From: Diploptera punctata
Lineage: Eukaryota > Arthropoda > Insecta > Blattodea > Blaberidae
Assembly: GCA_030220185.1 (NCBI GenBank)
Contig: JASPKZ010010239.1
Span: 342,001-406,000 of the forward strand
Reading direction: 5' to 3'
Length of the DNA stretch: 64,000 nucleotides
This document shows, one piece after another, positions 21,511 to 32,898 of the stretch (positions are counted from its first letter, which is position 1; every line of letters starts with the position of its first letter). Below the pieces are notes generated by a model. That model was not told where the DNA came from and did no database searches. It saw nothing but the letters and a program-made list of their open reading frames with translations. Made by a program: the position numbers and the translations under genes.

Positions 21511-22014
21511 ATGCACATTACATTGTTGAGCCTAGCGGTCATGTCAGGACTCAGACGAAATTTCTTTAAATTAACTTCAGAAATGTTTACGGAATTTCCC
21601 AAATTCACATTATTTATTTCACATTATTTCACTTTATACATTTCAAATATTTTAGTGCTAATAAAACGTCTATTCATAGTTTACTTTATTCCTTACGCTC
21701 CCTGTCGGCTTCACTTATCACATGTGTTTGTTTTCACACCTAGGTTACGTTTACTCATCAACTTTTGGACACGACTACTATGGCCTGGTCCGATACTTGC
21801 ACCTCCATATATGTGCGAGGTCAGAAACAATCTGAAATCACATTCCAGAACTTCTCGCGTTGAAGATTCGAGAACCGACATTTCCAGAATAGGGGTAAAG
21901 ACGCATGTGGAAAATTTTCCGCAGGTTTTCCGATTCGTGAGTCATCAGGTCACGAATCCATCTCTATCATACAATGCGAGACACAAATCTCGCCTCCACC
22001 CACGAAATCCATAA
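21511..22014 (+). other. Unassigned 167-codon open frame
   Basis: One of the longest frames in the window not explained by an element. The first half is hydrophobic (LFISHYFTLYISNILVLIKR), the second polar with RLHPRNP at the end. I see no domain, no signal peptide and no family. The codon make-up is not distinctive from surrounding DNA; chance is the likeliest explanation, an exon is possible. Confidence 0.15.
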
Positions 22015-22324
22015 GTCAGCTCAACCATATGTGACAACACAATCAGCTTGCATTAAACATAATCATATACGGAACACTGTAAGTTATCACCAGTAATGAA
22101 ACAGAAATTGGTTAAATTAAGTTTAAATTTTAAATTCAAGTATCGATATTAAATTTAGATTCAGGTGATACTTTTAAAATTATATAAAGGCAACATTTCT
22201 GTCCACGAGTTCAATGAAGTAGGACTACTAGCTGAGGACAACCCGCTTCGTTGGGTTTATACTCGACATATCTGTTTAGTTCCTTTGTATCTAATATAGA
22301 CTAGGGCAATAAAATACTTTGTTT

Positions 22325-23475
22325 GCGCGATAGTGTGTTTTGTCGTAGTTACAGCAATAGCGATCATGACTGAAAATTCAACTTCCTACATTTGGGGGTT
22401 GCCAGCCTAAGTAACTATACTGTAATAAAATAACTATACTGTAATATTACATATTACAAACCGCGTGTGCCGTCTATGTATACTACATACAACAAATATC
22501 CAAACGGCAGTGTTGATATACATTTTTGCGCGATAGTGCGATTTGTCGTACTTACAGCAATGGTGACCATGATTGAAAGTTTAACTTCCCATATTTCAGT
22601 GTTGCCAACCTAAAAGACTACAGTGTAATATTACATTTACATCCACGTGCGGGAAGTAAAACCACTGCCTTCTATGTATACTACGTACAATGTATTTACA
22701 AAAAATATCCGAAAGGTAGTGTTAATATACATTATACGAAACAAATCACTGCCTTTTTAAATGAAACTGAACTTTAATTGGAAACAATATAAAACATAGA
22801 ATACGATACTTGCGGCCAGTTTTATCATATTGTTCGAAGGTCTCAAGTTGTTACAACTAATAAACTTGCCCACACTGTTAACAATCAGTCAATTGTTTAT
22901 AATGAGCGCAAATATTTCTAACAAATATGTTCAATTTTTTACTTTTATTATTTTGAAAACACCATCACGCAAAAAATAATGTACAACGCACGTTTATGAA
23001 GTGTTTTACAGAATCTCGTAAATTAAAAACAAAGCTATCGCTCGGTTTTTAAACATTTTCACTCGATTCTGTAAAAACCACTTCACAACCTCGCATCGTA
23101 ATATATTATGTATGAAACAAATTACTGCATTTTAAATTAACTAAAGGTTATTTGAAACAATCTAAAACAATAAATACATACTTGCCGCCATTTTATAACT
23201 AATTGGTGTCTCGGCCTCCTGTAGTTACAACTAATAAACATTGCCCACACTGTTAACGTTAATCAATTGTTTATAATGAACGCAAATATTTCCAACATAG
23301 ATATTATTTTATTATTACTTTTCATTTTGAAAACGCCATCGCGCAAAAAAATATACAACGCACGTTTGGGAAGTGTTTTATAGGATCTCAGAAATTAAAA
23401 ACCTCGCTATCGCTCGGTTTTAAACATTTTCCTCGCTTCTGTAAAAACCACTTCCCAGTCTCGCATCGTAATATA
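22325..23475. repeat. Unclassified repeat X, partial tandem copies
   Basis: A GCGCGATAGTG-led module of about 200 bp occurs at 22327 and 22528, followed by a module of about 375 bp at 22735-23110 and again at 23112-23472. The 375-bp module ends with a long hairpin: GGGAAGTGTTTTAT (from 23368) pairs with GTAAAAACCACTTCCC (to 23456), and AAAACCTCGCTATCGCTCGG-TTTT sits between. A third copy lies inverted at 52836-53440. No ORF of note. Confidence 0.75.
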
Positions 23476-23538
23476 CTATTTTTCTTCTTTTATTTACCGG
23501 TACTTATTTTTATGTTTTGGCTGTACACAAATATTAGT

Positions 23539-23845
23539 CCCGCGCCGTAGCCGAGTGGTTAAGGCGAGATGCATTGGCGTAGAGCCAAGGCACGTGAGCT
23601 GATTCGGGTTTCTTCAGGGGAAGACATTTTCTCATGGAATATCAGTCGGTATGGGACCGGTACCCACCCAGCATAGTGAGCAATTGGGTAGCTGCAATAA
23701 GTAGCGGCTACAGATTGAGAAAATCTGACCACATCACCCCTACACTGGGCGGATGATCGTTCACCTTTGTGATTAAAAACATGTGGATGAGAGGCCAGCA
23801 GCCGGTTGGTATCCAAGGCCGACCTTCTTAGGCATTTCGCGCCGT
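23539..23845 (+). mobile_element. SINE family D, near full length
   Basis: Head CGCGCCGTAGCCGAGTGGTT, AAGGCG with box A, a decayed box B (GATTCGGGTTTC), GGGGAAGACATTTTCTCATGG, GGGACCGGTACCCACCCAGC, GCTACAGATTGAGAAAATC and end CCAAGGCCGACCTTCTTAGGC. It is the best reference copy for the family here. Confidence 0.85.
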
Positions 23846-24387
23846 GGGTTTGGTTGAGTTGGTACACAATTCTTACATGTTAACAAAGGAACTATCAACC
23901 TCTGCTTGCCGAAACCTACCTCGTGATTTCTCCCAGAGATGCGTTGTGATGTACCAAGGCCGTGTCCAAAAAATATATGCCGCTTTTAACTGCAATGCAT
24001 TAAAATCCAGCTCCAAATCTCTCATTTAAACTACAGGAAGTAATACAACTCTTCATTTGATGGAATGGATAATTCTCACTACCTGTGTCCGCTCCCCATC
24101 CGCCTCAATCCACCCGCTTTAACTAGAGTAGGGACGTCCATCTGCTATGAGCAGCGTTTTACCATTGCTGGATTTTCGATTCCTGTGCCATGCAATGGTT
24201 AACAGTTCCCTTGTACCTAATTTCATAAAAATATATTGTTATTCACACGTTTGGTGTCGTGTTGTCTGGCCTTAACATTGCTCTTCTGTTTGATTATCAC
24301 TGCTCCGTTGAGAATTTTCTCGTAACAATGGTAAATGTGCTCCTCTTTCTTCTTCTGTTTCATTTCACCATGCCTTCTTTTGTCTTC
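23846..24387. other. Unassigned sequence
   Basis: No motif or repeat recognised; short open frames only. Confidence 0.35.
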
Positions 24388-24705
24388 GCGATAAGATTCG
24401 GGATCGTGACATTTCTCTCTTACGCTTTGGTATTCTTTCTCTTTATATTTTCACTTCTTACATTTTAATTTGAATTTTCCACTTTCCAGTTCTTTACTTT
24501 CAAAATCTATACTTAGAATTCTTTTAGTGGAAAACCGCTTCCTTAGCATTTCCTTAGCATTTAGCAGAGGCTAAATTGAGAACTTTAACGATACAATTCG
24601 GGATCGCGAAAATTCTCAAATACGCTTTGGTATTTTTTCTCTATTTTTTAACTTCTAACGTATAACTTGAATTTTTCATCTTCCACTCCTTTACTTTCTA
24701 AATCT
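24388..24705. repeat. Imperfect tandem duplication, 200-bp offset
   Basis: ATTCGGGATCGTGACATTTC (24396) and ATTCGGGATCGCGAAAATTC (24596) start two diverged copies, each continuing through ACGCTTTGGTATT.TTTCTC and TTTACTTTC.AAATCTATA. Confidence 0.7.
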
Positions 24706-24887
24706 ATATTTTCCAGTTTTCCACTTTAAATTTTTGAATTTACAATCTTCCATTTTTCAGTTTTCCAGTTTTTTTTATTTTCTATATTCAATGGTGGTCG
24801 AGTAATTAGACCAATTGTTACGGTTCTGAAACTTGGGTACTTGACCTCTTATATCGGTAATCGTTTAAATATTTTTCAAAGAAAAGT

Positions 24888-25205
24888 ACTTACTTATACT
24901 TACTTAATACAGGCTTTCCACTTTACTGCAGTTTACCCTTGATTTCCGCTTTCCAGTGATTCCTATCTTTCCATTGTCCTTCTTCCATAGCCGTCTTCAT
25001 CATGGTATCATATATTCCCTCATACCATGTTCTTCTGCTTCTCCCCCTCGTCCTTCTGCCTGGTACCATCCAATCTAACACACGTTTAGGCCACTGGTCT
25101 TCCGACATCCGTTGTACATGTCCATACCACTGTAAAACTCTCTTTGTTATCCTTTCGATAACAGTTTCTTGTGCATCCATTTCTTGTCTGATAGGTACTG
25201 AGAAG
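24888..25205 (-). pseudogene. LINE reverse transcriptase C-terminus, opposite strand
   Basis: Minus-strand frame: QEMDAQETVIERITKRVLQW, YGHVQRMSEDQWPKRVLDW, GRRTRGRSRRTWYEGIYDTM, WKDRNHWKAEIKGKLQ, stop. These are the W.GHV.RM and GR.RR.W blocks of an RTE-like LINE, free of stops over about 95 codons. The tail reads TAAGTAAGTATAAGTAAGTAC. It abuts the plus-strand LINE that begins near 25206, giving a tail-to-tail-opposed, head-to-head LINE junction. Confidence 0.8.
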
Positions 25206-26015
25206 AATATTGGGAGCAGTTTGTGCAGATAACATCGGGATAAGAAGATAAAATTAAAAAAATAATACAATTATTAGGAGATATTGAGGTGCGAAACATG
25301 GACTCTTATTTTAAGGGAGGAAATGAGATTACGAGTTTTTGAGAATAAAGTTATTAGGAAAATTTTTGGACTAAAGAGAGATGAACAGACGGGTGAATGG
25401 AGAAGACTACATAACAATGAACTACATGGTCTTTGTAGGAAGCCAGATATAATAAGAACAAGTTAAGTCTCCGTAGACTGCGATGGGGCAGGGCATGTTG
25501 CGCGTATGGCGAATGAAAGACGTACATGGACTCTTCTTGTAGGAAACCGGAGGGAAAACGCCCGGTTGGTAGACCAAGAATGAGGCGGGAGAAGAACATT
25601 AACTATGATTTGAGGGAAGTAGATTATAGAGGGAATGATTGGATAGCATTGTCTCAGGATAGGGATGTATGGAAAGCTTATGTCCGCGCGGTCATGAACC
25701 TACGGGTTCGATAGTGCCAGTGAGTAAGTAAGTAAGGAGATCTTGATATTGTCTCACACATAAGACTTGGTCGTTTTAGATGGATTGAACATATTAATAG
25801 AATGCCAAATAATAGAAAATTAAGACAAATCTTCTGTTCACAACCTCAAGGAACCAGATTGAGAGGAAGACCTAAGAATAGATGGTGGGATTGTGTTCGC
25901 CAGGATCTTAAAAATGTCAAATAAACCATTGGGAAAGGCTTTATATAGAGAGGGATGTCTGGAGGAGGCTCATTGAGGAGACGAAGGTCTTTACTGGGCT
26001 GTAGTGCCATTTAAG
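25206..26015 (+). pseudogene. Older LINE reverse transcriptase end, split by a second LINE
   Basis: Before the break: RRILGAVCADNIGI and, in another frame, IIQLLGD. After it, from about 25736: LDIVSHIRLGRFRWIEHINR, MPNNRKLRQIF, GTRLRGRPKNRWWDCVRQDL, then stops, and a TTTAAGAAGAAG tail. The reading frame rejoins across the insert, proving that one gene was interrupted. Confidence 0.8.
25284..25737 (+). pseudogene. LINE end of the (AAGT)n-tailed family, nested insertion
   Basis: CETWTLILREEMRLRVFENK, VIRKIFGLKRDEQTGEWRRL, HNNELHGLCRKPDII, a frameshift near 25463-25500, then KPEGKRPVGRPRMRREKNIN, YDLREVDYRGNDWIALSQDR, AYVRAVMNLRVR and a stop at 25714, followed by TGCCAGTGAGTAAGTAAGTAA. It is flanked by GGAGATATTGA (25279) and GGAGATCTTGA (25738), which fits a target-site duplication of about 11 bp in the older LINE. 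Confidence 0.85.
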
Positions 26016-28001
26016 AAGAAGACGGTGGTCGACTTTCAGGCCCACACACACGCGCGCGCCTAAGTGGAGTAATTGTGAACATTATAGGAGATTCCAAACA
26101 TTTTGTAGAACACTTTGGTCGAATTGTATGAACATTCCTGAGGTCGACCACTTTAAAACACCCACACTGTCACAGCCATCGACACCCAACCACCATAGCT
26201 CACGATAGAAGACTCGAAGCTAGTATCAGACCTAAAAATTGGTGAACAACCTTGAGAGATTGTGACTGATTTTTTATTTTTTTATTTAGCGTTTAATTTT
26301 TAATGTTTTCTGTTTTACATCAAACTTTTTTAAGTTACATTTATAGAATTAAGTAATAAAAGTGTAAAGATTTTAAGTACGAATTACTTGTGGAAAAACA
26401 TCAAAATGAATATCAAATATACGGCTTTCTCAGAAAAATATATAAATTTATTGCTTAATTAGTTTATAATGATGGTGAGTATTCGTATGATATCTAAACA
26501 TTAGACTGCATTGGGAACGTGATAACACCTGTTTGCTTTGGCTATTTATTTAAGTTATGCCCCAAATTGTAGTCATTGAACAGTCACGTTTCAATGAATT
26601 TTGTTTTAGAACCAATGACAGTCATGTTTCACCTCGCTGTCTATTGATTTCTTTTTATCATCTCCTGCTTTTGTGATATATAAAGTTTCTCCTCTTTAAT
26701 ATTCTGAACAGGTCAGAGCATTATTTTTCTTTAACAAATACATTGAATATAGCAAATAATGAACAGATTCCGTGATTTTACTGAGTTGTTTACTAAAAAA
26801 TAAATGAGTAACTTATAATGTTGATTACAATATACAGTTTGATCTGTTTCATTATTTCTCCACTAGGGCAATTCTTACAATATTGCGACCCTATTTGGCA
26901 ATAAATAATATGATCAAGTTGCAGTGAATATACATAACCTCGCATGTCTGATTTGTTTTCAAATATCGCCGTTTACATTAAATGTACAGATATTTTAAAA
27001 TACCAGTAACTACATTTAATTCATTATTCTTGAGTAAACAGCTTAATTTTATTCGTTATACAGTCCTAACAAATGCCACTATTCATTTCCAAATCCTCTA
27101 GATAAACTCACTTCGTAACTCGTGAATTTATTAATGATCTGGAAATCACGCGTGACATTATTTATGATAATTCTAATTTTATGCTCTATTTTAGTTTAAA
27201 TTAAATTAAAATACTCGAAACGAAATATCCATTTTATAACCTTTTTCACGATAAAAGTTGTCAATATTGTAGATATTCACTAACATATACAAAATCTGTT
27301 AAAATGTGAAAAAGAATACTTTATTATCGTAGCAATAGTAATAATTCACCTATTATTTTTACATCAGACTATGAATCGATCCAGGACCTCTTAATCTGTA
27401 GCTAGGATCGCATACTATAAGACCAGGCTGATCTCATTCAGAGAAGAAGAAAACATTCCACCACTCATGGTCATATAACGGTTTAAATTGGAGTTGTACA
27501 AGAAAGAAATGTAAGCCTATTGTGTTTCTCTTTTTTAGTTACTCGATCTACAAACACTTTGTGTGAGGAGAAACCCGTGCCTGAGATAAACGAATGTATT
27601 CTTTAAAGGCACTACCATGTGTACTAATGTCAATTCATAGGAAATAAAACATGCACAAACCTATAACTACTTTTCGGTGAATTCGATGGTAACAGACGTA
27701 ACAATTGCAACAAAATAACATTTTGTATTAACCTTCAGATAGTAAGACACTATTATTTCTCTCCAAAATATTTATTAATAGGTTGCAATCTCTTTAACAA
27801 AAAATGTGGACTTTCTACCTTTAATAATTGTAATCAATTGAATTGGCGTTTACTTGATGAAAATCCATAATTATTTAATTAAATAATTTAATAATTGTAC
27901 TTAAAATATATTGATTTATATCCATAAATTATGTTTTACACTGTGAGAGTAAATAATAATTTTTGTGAAGTTTCAAATTTTATTTCAACAAGCAATTATA
28001 A

Positions 28002-28002
<1 letters not shown>
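26016..28002. other. Largely unassigned AT-rich DNA
   Basis: At 27368-27430 a minus-strand tRNA-like patch (AGCTACAGATTAAGAGGTCC-TGG) resembles the head of family G at 55160. At 27827-27873 the minus strand holds ATGGATTTTCATCAAGTAAA, shared with 10064 and 34075. A TATATAAA at 26677 was considered as a promoter and not accepted. Otherwise nothing recognised. Confidence 0.4.

Positions 28003-28044
<42 letters not shown>
28003..28044. repeat. (TA)n microsatellite
   Basis: About 20 TA dinucleotides. Confidence 0.97.
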
Positions 28045-28046
<2 letters not shown>

Positions 28047-28191
28047 GAGTTGCAAAGTACATGTTTAATGTTCTATGTTCTAATAAACTTTAGTCACTAA
28101 TTATACAAAATAAAAATAACTGGCGTAACAACCAAAACTTCTGCGTGATGTAAGATCATTAAAATAAAATAAATGAACATTATTTTTTTAT

Positions 28192-28720
28192 AAATTTAAT
28201 TTAATGTGTGGCACTATTAAAATAACCCTTAAAAACACAAGAAAAGAAACAAAATTAAATTTTATAAATTAATGGTTGTTCCTGTATTGATGTATGGACG
28301 ATCACTAAAAGAGAAGAACAAAGATTGGAAGCAGCTGAGATGCGATCTTAAGAAATATAGCAAGATATACTCTGCTGGATAGAAAATAAATTAAGATATA
28401 AGAAAAGGAAACTAAATATTTTCAAATATATATGCAGTCAATATGCCCATTTCACCAATTAATGTTTTAAAATGGTCAACAAGTTTCTACAGCCAAGCTG
28501 TCATTCTCAAGACCAGATATTGAGTCAAAGAACATAGTATTGATAGAATGCCAGAAGGAAGATTTCCAAAATTATTGCTAAATTATAAACCGCGCGGAAG
28601 GAGAAATGTTGGCCGCCCACACAAAAGATGGTCTGAACAATTTTAACAATTCTAGCTTTAATGAAACCAGAACGAGCCAACAGGCTTAATCCCTGGAAGA
28701 CGATGACGATACTATTTTTT
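28192..28720 (+). pseudogene. LINE reverse transcriptase relic, (GAT)n-tailed family
   Basis: LMCGTIKITLKNTRKETKLN, then stops; a decayed YGR patch; RYTLLDRK; GRFPKLLLNYKPRGRRNVGR and PHKRWSEQF with the natural stop, then CAACAGGCTTAATCCCTGGA. It matches 44715-45035 closely at its 3' end. About 95 bp at 28430-28525 replaces a stretch of RT coding sequence present in the other copy, so the copy is also internally rearranged. Confidence 0.75.
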
Positions 28721-28890
28721 ACGTATGCGTTTGTTCATACATACATAGTGTTCTTCCCAAGAGCAGGTCATTCACTGCAAAATCACATTCTAATATATTT
28801 TTAATTTAGACACTTGAATTTTTTATTACATCATATACCACTTTGAGAAGCAGGAAAAAAACTTTAGTTTTCATGTGTTATGTCAAATTG

Positions 28891-29060
28891 TGTTAGCCGC
28901 GGTGGTCTAGTGGTTATGTCCCGAGGTCGCGGATTGAAACCTTGTCGGGGTCGATGGATTTTTAGGATGAAAAATTCCAAGGGGCAAGTCCTCCAGGACG
29001 AGCTGTGGGTCCCGAGTCTGAAGATTTTCACGTTTGTAAAAGAATCGCAAGTCTGACTAA
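28891..29060 (+). mobile_element. SINE family C, 5' half
   Basis: GCCGCGGTGGTCTAGTGGTTA head, decayed box B, GGGGTCGATGGATTTTTAGG, CAAGTCCTCCAGGACGAG, GGGTCCCGAGTCTGAAGATT. It stops before the family's second half. Confidence 0.8.
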
Positions 29061-29906
29061 AAAAGAATACCTCTGTGTAAACTTTAACCGACCTTTATCC
29101 ATTAAAGTAATACCACAATTTGCTACTAGTTGTCTCATTCAGGCGATATGGTCATTTACATCTGTATGTAAATTAGATTGGTTTGAGGAATTCCCTTTAC
29201 GTGTCCCACTCGTGACGTACGGATATATACATATATACATGTCAAATTTTACGTGGAATATTTTCCGTTCAGAACCACGACATATGGAAAAGCAATGGAA
29301 TTTCTGGTTCTTCCTATCATGATTAGTGAAATTACCATCTTAATTCTTTTACAACCGTTTAAAAATACAACTCAACGGTGCTACTCTCTTTCCTGTATAA
29401 AAAATCTTCAATTCTATAGTCAGATGTCCTGGCTAAGAAGAAGGGGATCCCGAATTTGATTAGCAGATTTGGAATGCAAATTCCTTCTCTAACACTTAAA
29501 ATATCCATATTATATCAGATTCTATGTATTTTACATTATCTAAATATTTTAATATATGTTATAGGGAAAGAAACAGAATGACAGAAAATGAAAAATGAAA
29601 TGAACTAGAAGAAAACCTGAGGTACTCGGAAAAGAGAAATTTAAAACAATTGTTTTAAGACAATATTATTAAGGTTATTTTGAATATTTTACTTTATTTT
29701 GGTTACTTCATGTTTAGAGTAGCCTGTACATGTTGAAATCAGAAGGGACAAAACCAGTGTAACGACCATTATTTCCTTCGTCAGAAACTTCAAACATATT
29801 TGGTATCATGTTTATCAATCGAGTTTTCGATGGAGAAATTGATGAATTTTAGAATATTTGAGTATATGGTCTTTTTGTATATTTATTCCTGCATTTCTGC
29901 AAATAC
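29061..29906. other. Unassigned sequence
   Basis: Open frames 29005-29322 and 29253-29459 carry no motif; the first begins inside the SINE. Nothing else recognised. Confidence 0.35.
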
Positions 29907-29918
29907 AACAGATAATTA

Positions 29919-30515
29919 CCACAAGAGCTAAAATAATTCTGGAGGGAAAACCCGTTGAACAAGTGAACCATTTTAAATACCTGGGTTATGAAATTTGCTA
30001 TTTAAAAATGATCTTTTTAACAAACTAAATACATTTAATTATATATGTGGCACAATTAAGAGAATATTTAAAAATACAAGAAAGAAAACAAAACTAAAAT
30101 TTTATAAAACTGTGGCAGTCCCCTTATCCTTGTAGCGTAGTGAATTTTGAGTTTTAACTAAAATATATGAGAATATTATAGAAACAGCTGAAATGAGATT
30201 TCTGAGAAGTGTAGCTGGCTGAAAACTTCTAGATAAAAGAAAAAGTGAAGATATTAGAAATGAGCTAAATATTTTTAAACTTTTAGATAAAATAAAAACT
30301 CTAGAAAAAAACTGGAAAGAACATGTTCGAAGAATGAAAGATGAACGCATACAAAAAATTACACCTAGGTTACAAACCAAAAGGAGACAGGAATATTGGT
30401 AGACCGAAAAATATATTGATTCAACTTTTTTGAAAGAGAATCTATGAGACCGTAACAGGCCACATGGGCATAATCCGTGATTGTTGATGATGCTGATTAT
30501 GATGATGATGATGAT
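29919..30515 (+). pseudogene. LINE reverse transcriptase relic with clear target-site duplication
   Basis: GKPVEQVNHFKYLGYEICY, CGTIKRIFKNTRKKTKLKFYK, stops, ETAEMRFLRSVAG, stop, SEDIRNELNIFKLLDKIKTL, WKEHVRRMKDERIQKI, then frameshifts and a (GAT)n tail at 30484-30515. AACAGATAATTA stands on both sides (29907-29918 and 30516-30527), a perfect 12-bp target-site duplication. So both edges are defined: a 5'-truncated insertion of about 600 bp with several stops. Confidence 0.85.
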
Positions 30516-30825
30516 AACAGATAATTAACTAATTAAACTAACTCGTTGAGTCTTAGAATTCGGAGGTTCATGTCTGCGCGAACATAAGTTTACACGTCCA
30601 TATCTGTAGCTAAATATTTTCCAATAATTGCCTTTATAATTCACCTCCTTCAAATAAGTAGCATACCTAATGGGATATTTTCCAAAGTTTTTTGTACAGG
30701 AGGTTTCCATGCTTCACTTTCATACCCTAGTCGTGCTACTTGTCCTGGTTATTACAATCTGCGATACTTAATTATTCTTACTACGTCATGTTTCCCATAA
30801 CGATCATGTAGCTCAGTGTTATGTA

Positions 30826-32279
30826 CACTAGTGTCCAAAATTAAATCAACAAACTGAAATTTCGCCTTCCTGTGTCCAATATACAATAGAATAGTACCAA
30901 GTGGCAGTAGAACGTAAGCAAATGTCGGTATAATCATATCCTCTAATGTGACATAGCATTCCTGTCTTTGTAGAATCAATGAAGTGATAACGTCAGTGCA
31001 CCTATCAAAGGGTACTTTATGTTTACTCTCAGTCCCACTTCAGCATTCACTGTGTAAACATGCAGGTGCAGTATGACACAGAGAAGACGCCAGGCAGACA
31101 CCCTGCGTTGTAGGACGATAGGGAGAACATAAGCTGATGTGGCCACTAGGCTGTGTGTATCGTTCTGATGTTTCTGGATGTGGCAACAGTTTGTAGAGAT
31201 AGAAAATGTAACCCGAAGACCAGGCCAAGGAAGACCAAGATTCACCACACAAAGAGAGGATCGTTACTTGACCTTAAGGGCAAGACGGAAAAGTGTTGTA
31301 CTGAACAACAACTGGCATCTGACCTCACAGCATCCACTGGAACATTTGTATCGCGACAAACAGTGTACAGAAGGCTTCAACAGAGAGATCTTTTCTGTCG
31401 GAGATACGCTGTATGTGTACCCCTGACACGTGATCACAAATAAGCCGTCGGGAATGGAGCCAACAACAAGTCAGTTGGACTAATGCCCTCTTTACAGATA
31501 AATCCAGATTCGGTCTTTAGAGCGATTCTCGACGGATTCGCATTTGGAGAGAATCTGGAACACGATTTCGGCCATCAAAAATTCTGGAAAGACACTCATA
31601 TGGAGGTGGATCAATAATGGGCAGGCATTATGATAACTGCTCGAAAACCTTTACAGAAAGTTGTACGGTAAACCGACAAGGTTTAACCGCTGCCAGGTAT
31701 CGTGACGAGATCTTGTTACCTCATGTACGCTTTTAGAGATACTTTGGGTCCAGACTTCCTGCTGATGGACGATAATGCTCGTCCACACAGAGCAGCGGTG
31801 GTTTATGAATTCCAGTAAATTGAAGACATTGCTGGAATGGATTGGCCTGCTTGGTCTCCCGACTAAAATCCGATAGAGCATATTTGGTATATGCTAAAGA
31901 GACAAGTTGCTTCACGTCGTCACCCATCAATCACTCTTGAGGACTTGAGAGTTGCTCTGCAGGAAGAATGGACGTTCATACCTCAAAATCAGATTGATGA
32001 CCTCTTTTGCAACATGCACCGTCGTCGTGAGACCTGTTTTGCTGCCAGAGGTGATACCACGCCATAATGAGCACTTGTAACTACATTTTCTGGATACTGA
32101 GTGTTGACTTAAGATCACTTTGAAAAGAAAAAAAAAAGTTTGTTATTTCATGAAAAATAATGTTCGAATGTTTACTGATTTTAGTCCGTTTGTTCTAGTA
32201 TGAGCCAGTAATATTTTGTGGCACAATTAAGATAGAAAGTAAACATTTCAGTTTGTTGCTTTAATTTTGGACACTAGTG
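30826..32279 (+). mobile_element. Tc1-like DNA transposon, full length, dead
   Basis: Terminal inverted repeats CACTAGTGTCCAAAATTAAA / T.CAACAAACTGAAAT: left 30826-30860, right 32245-32279 on the other strand, about one mismatch in 35. The left flank is TA; the right flank is CA, one change from the expected TA duplication. Length 1454 bp is usual for Tc1-type elements. It sits in an older LINE (30541-32333). Confidence 0.9.
31073..32067 (+). pseudogene. Tc1-type transposase pseudogene
   Basis: ATG at 31073 reads MTQRRRQADTL, with stops in the N-terminal HTH; then RRPGQGRPRFTTQREDRYLT, LASDLTASTGTFVSRQTVYR and RRLQQRDLFCRRYAVCVPLT in alternating frames. The catalytic core follows: TDKSRFG (first Asp kept, the usual E of DES changed to K), MDDNARPHRAAVV (second Asp), and SPD-stop-NPIEHIW (acidic residue kept, Leu codon turned into a stop). 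The stop at 32065 gives the family's normal length of about 330 codons. At least three frameshifts and several stops make it inactive. It is a Tc1-type (DD34E-like) DDE transposase. Confidence 0.85.
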
Positions 32280-32333
32280 CAGTTTTGTCGGTTAACCTTC
32301 AGTTCGTATTTCTTCGGTCCAAAAAAATACAAC

Positions 32334-32898
32334 TAAAATTTGATTTTGTAATTATATTTCACATACTAAACTGCAAACTTGTAGATAAAAGCTAAAAAGT
32401 GTATCTGCGAGCATCAATTTTCGAGTTGTTTAGTGTTAGGAGGATAGCAGTTATTAAAAAAAAAGTATTTCTTTTTAAAACCTTATCCTGAAAGCACGTA
32501 ACTTTCATTTCACTACTTGAAAGAAAACCAATCAGTCATCTGCTTTTCTTTGGGGAATGTAACAACAATGTGAACAAAACATTTAAGAAATATAAAGCAG
32601 TACCTGAGATCTCAGACCTACATTTATTGGAAAAAATATTTTGTATACTTTAATTTCACTGATGACAGTTTGTGAAAGTCACACCTAACTAAAATTATAG
32701 CCTAAATTGTAAGGACTATTTTTTTTAAATCAGTGAAAATAATAATATTAAATCCACATGGCTTAGAACTCTGATCACATGCCGTATATAAGAAGTCTTA
32801 GATTAGCTGGATTATGCATTGGCATGATAATATTAGTATCTTAAATTTAGTTTCAAATAGTTCCATGAACTATTACATACTTGGTTATTTGATATATA
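32334..32898. other. AT-rich stretch, nothing recognised
   Basis: No repeat family or coding motif seen. Confidence 0.4.

Larger units (their letters stand above)
30541..32333 (-). pseudogene. LINE relic of (AAGT)n family, split by a Tc1-like element
   Basis: Minus strand upstream part 32280-32333 reads FGPKKYELKVN, and the downstream part 30541-30825 resumes HNTELHDRYGKHDVVRII, then decays through GKYPIRYAT, YKGNYWK and the MNLRV-type end (CATGAACCTCCGAATTC). In family copies these are contiguous (FGPKRDEQTGEW..LHNNELH). The interruption is the transposon 30826-32279. Confidence 0.8.

Noticed and set aside
25206..26015. Single continuous LINE
   Set aside because: Two different C-terminal ends and a flanking duplication show an insertion of one LINE in another.
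26677..26716. TATATAAA followed by a TCAG initiator-like site, as a promoter
   Set aside because: Spacing to the initiator is about 38 bp, longer than usual, no gene follows, and such strings are frequent in AT-rich DNA.
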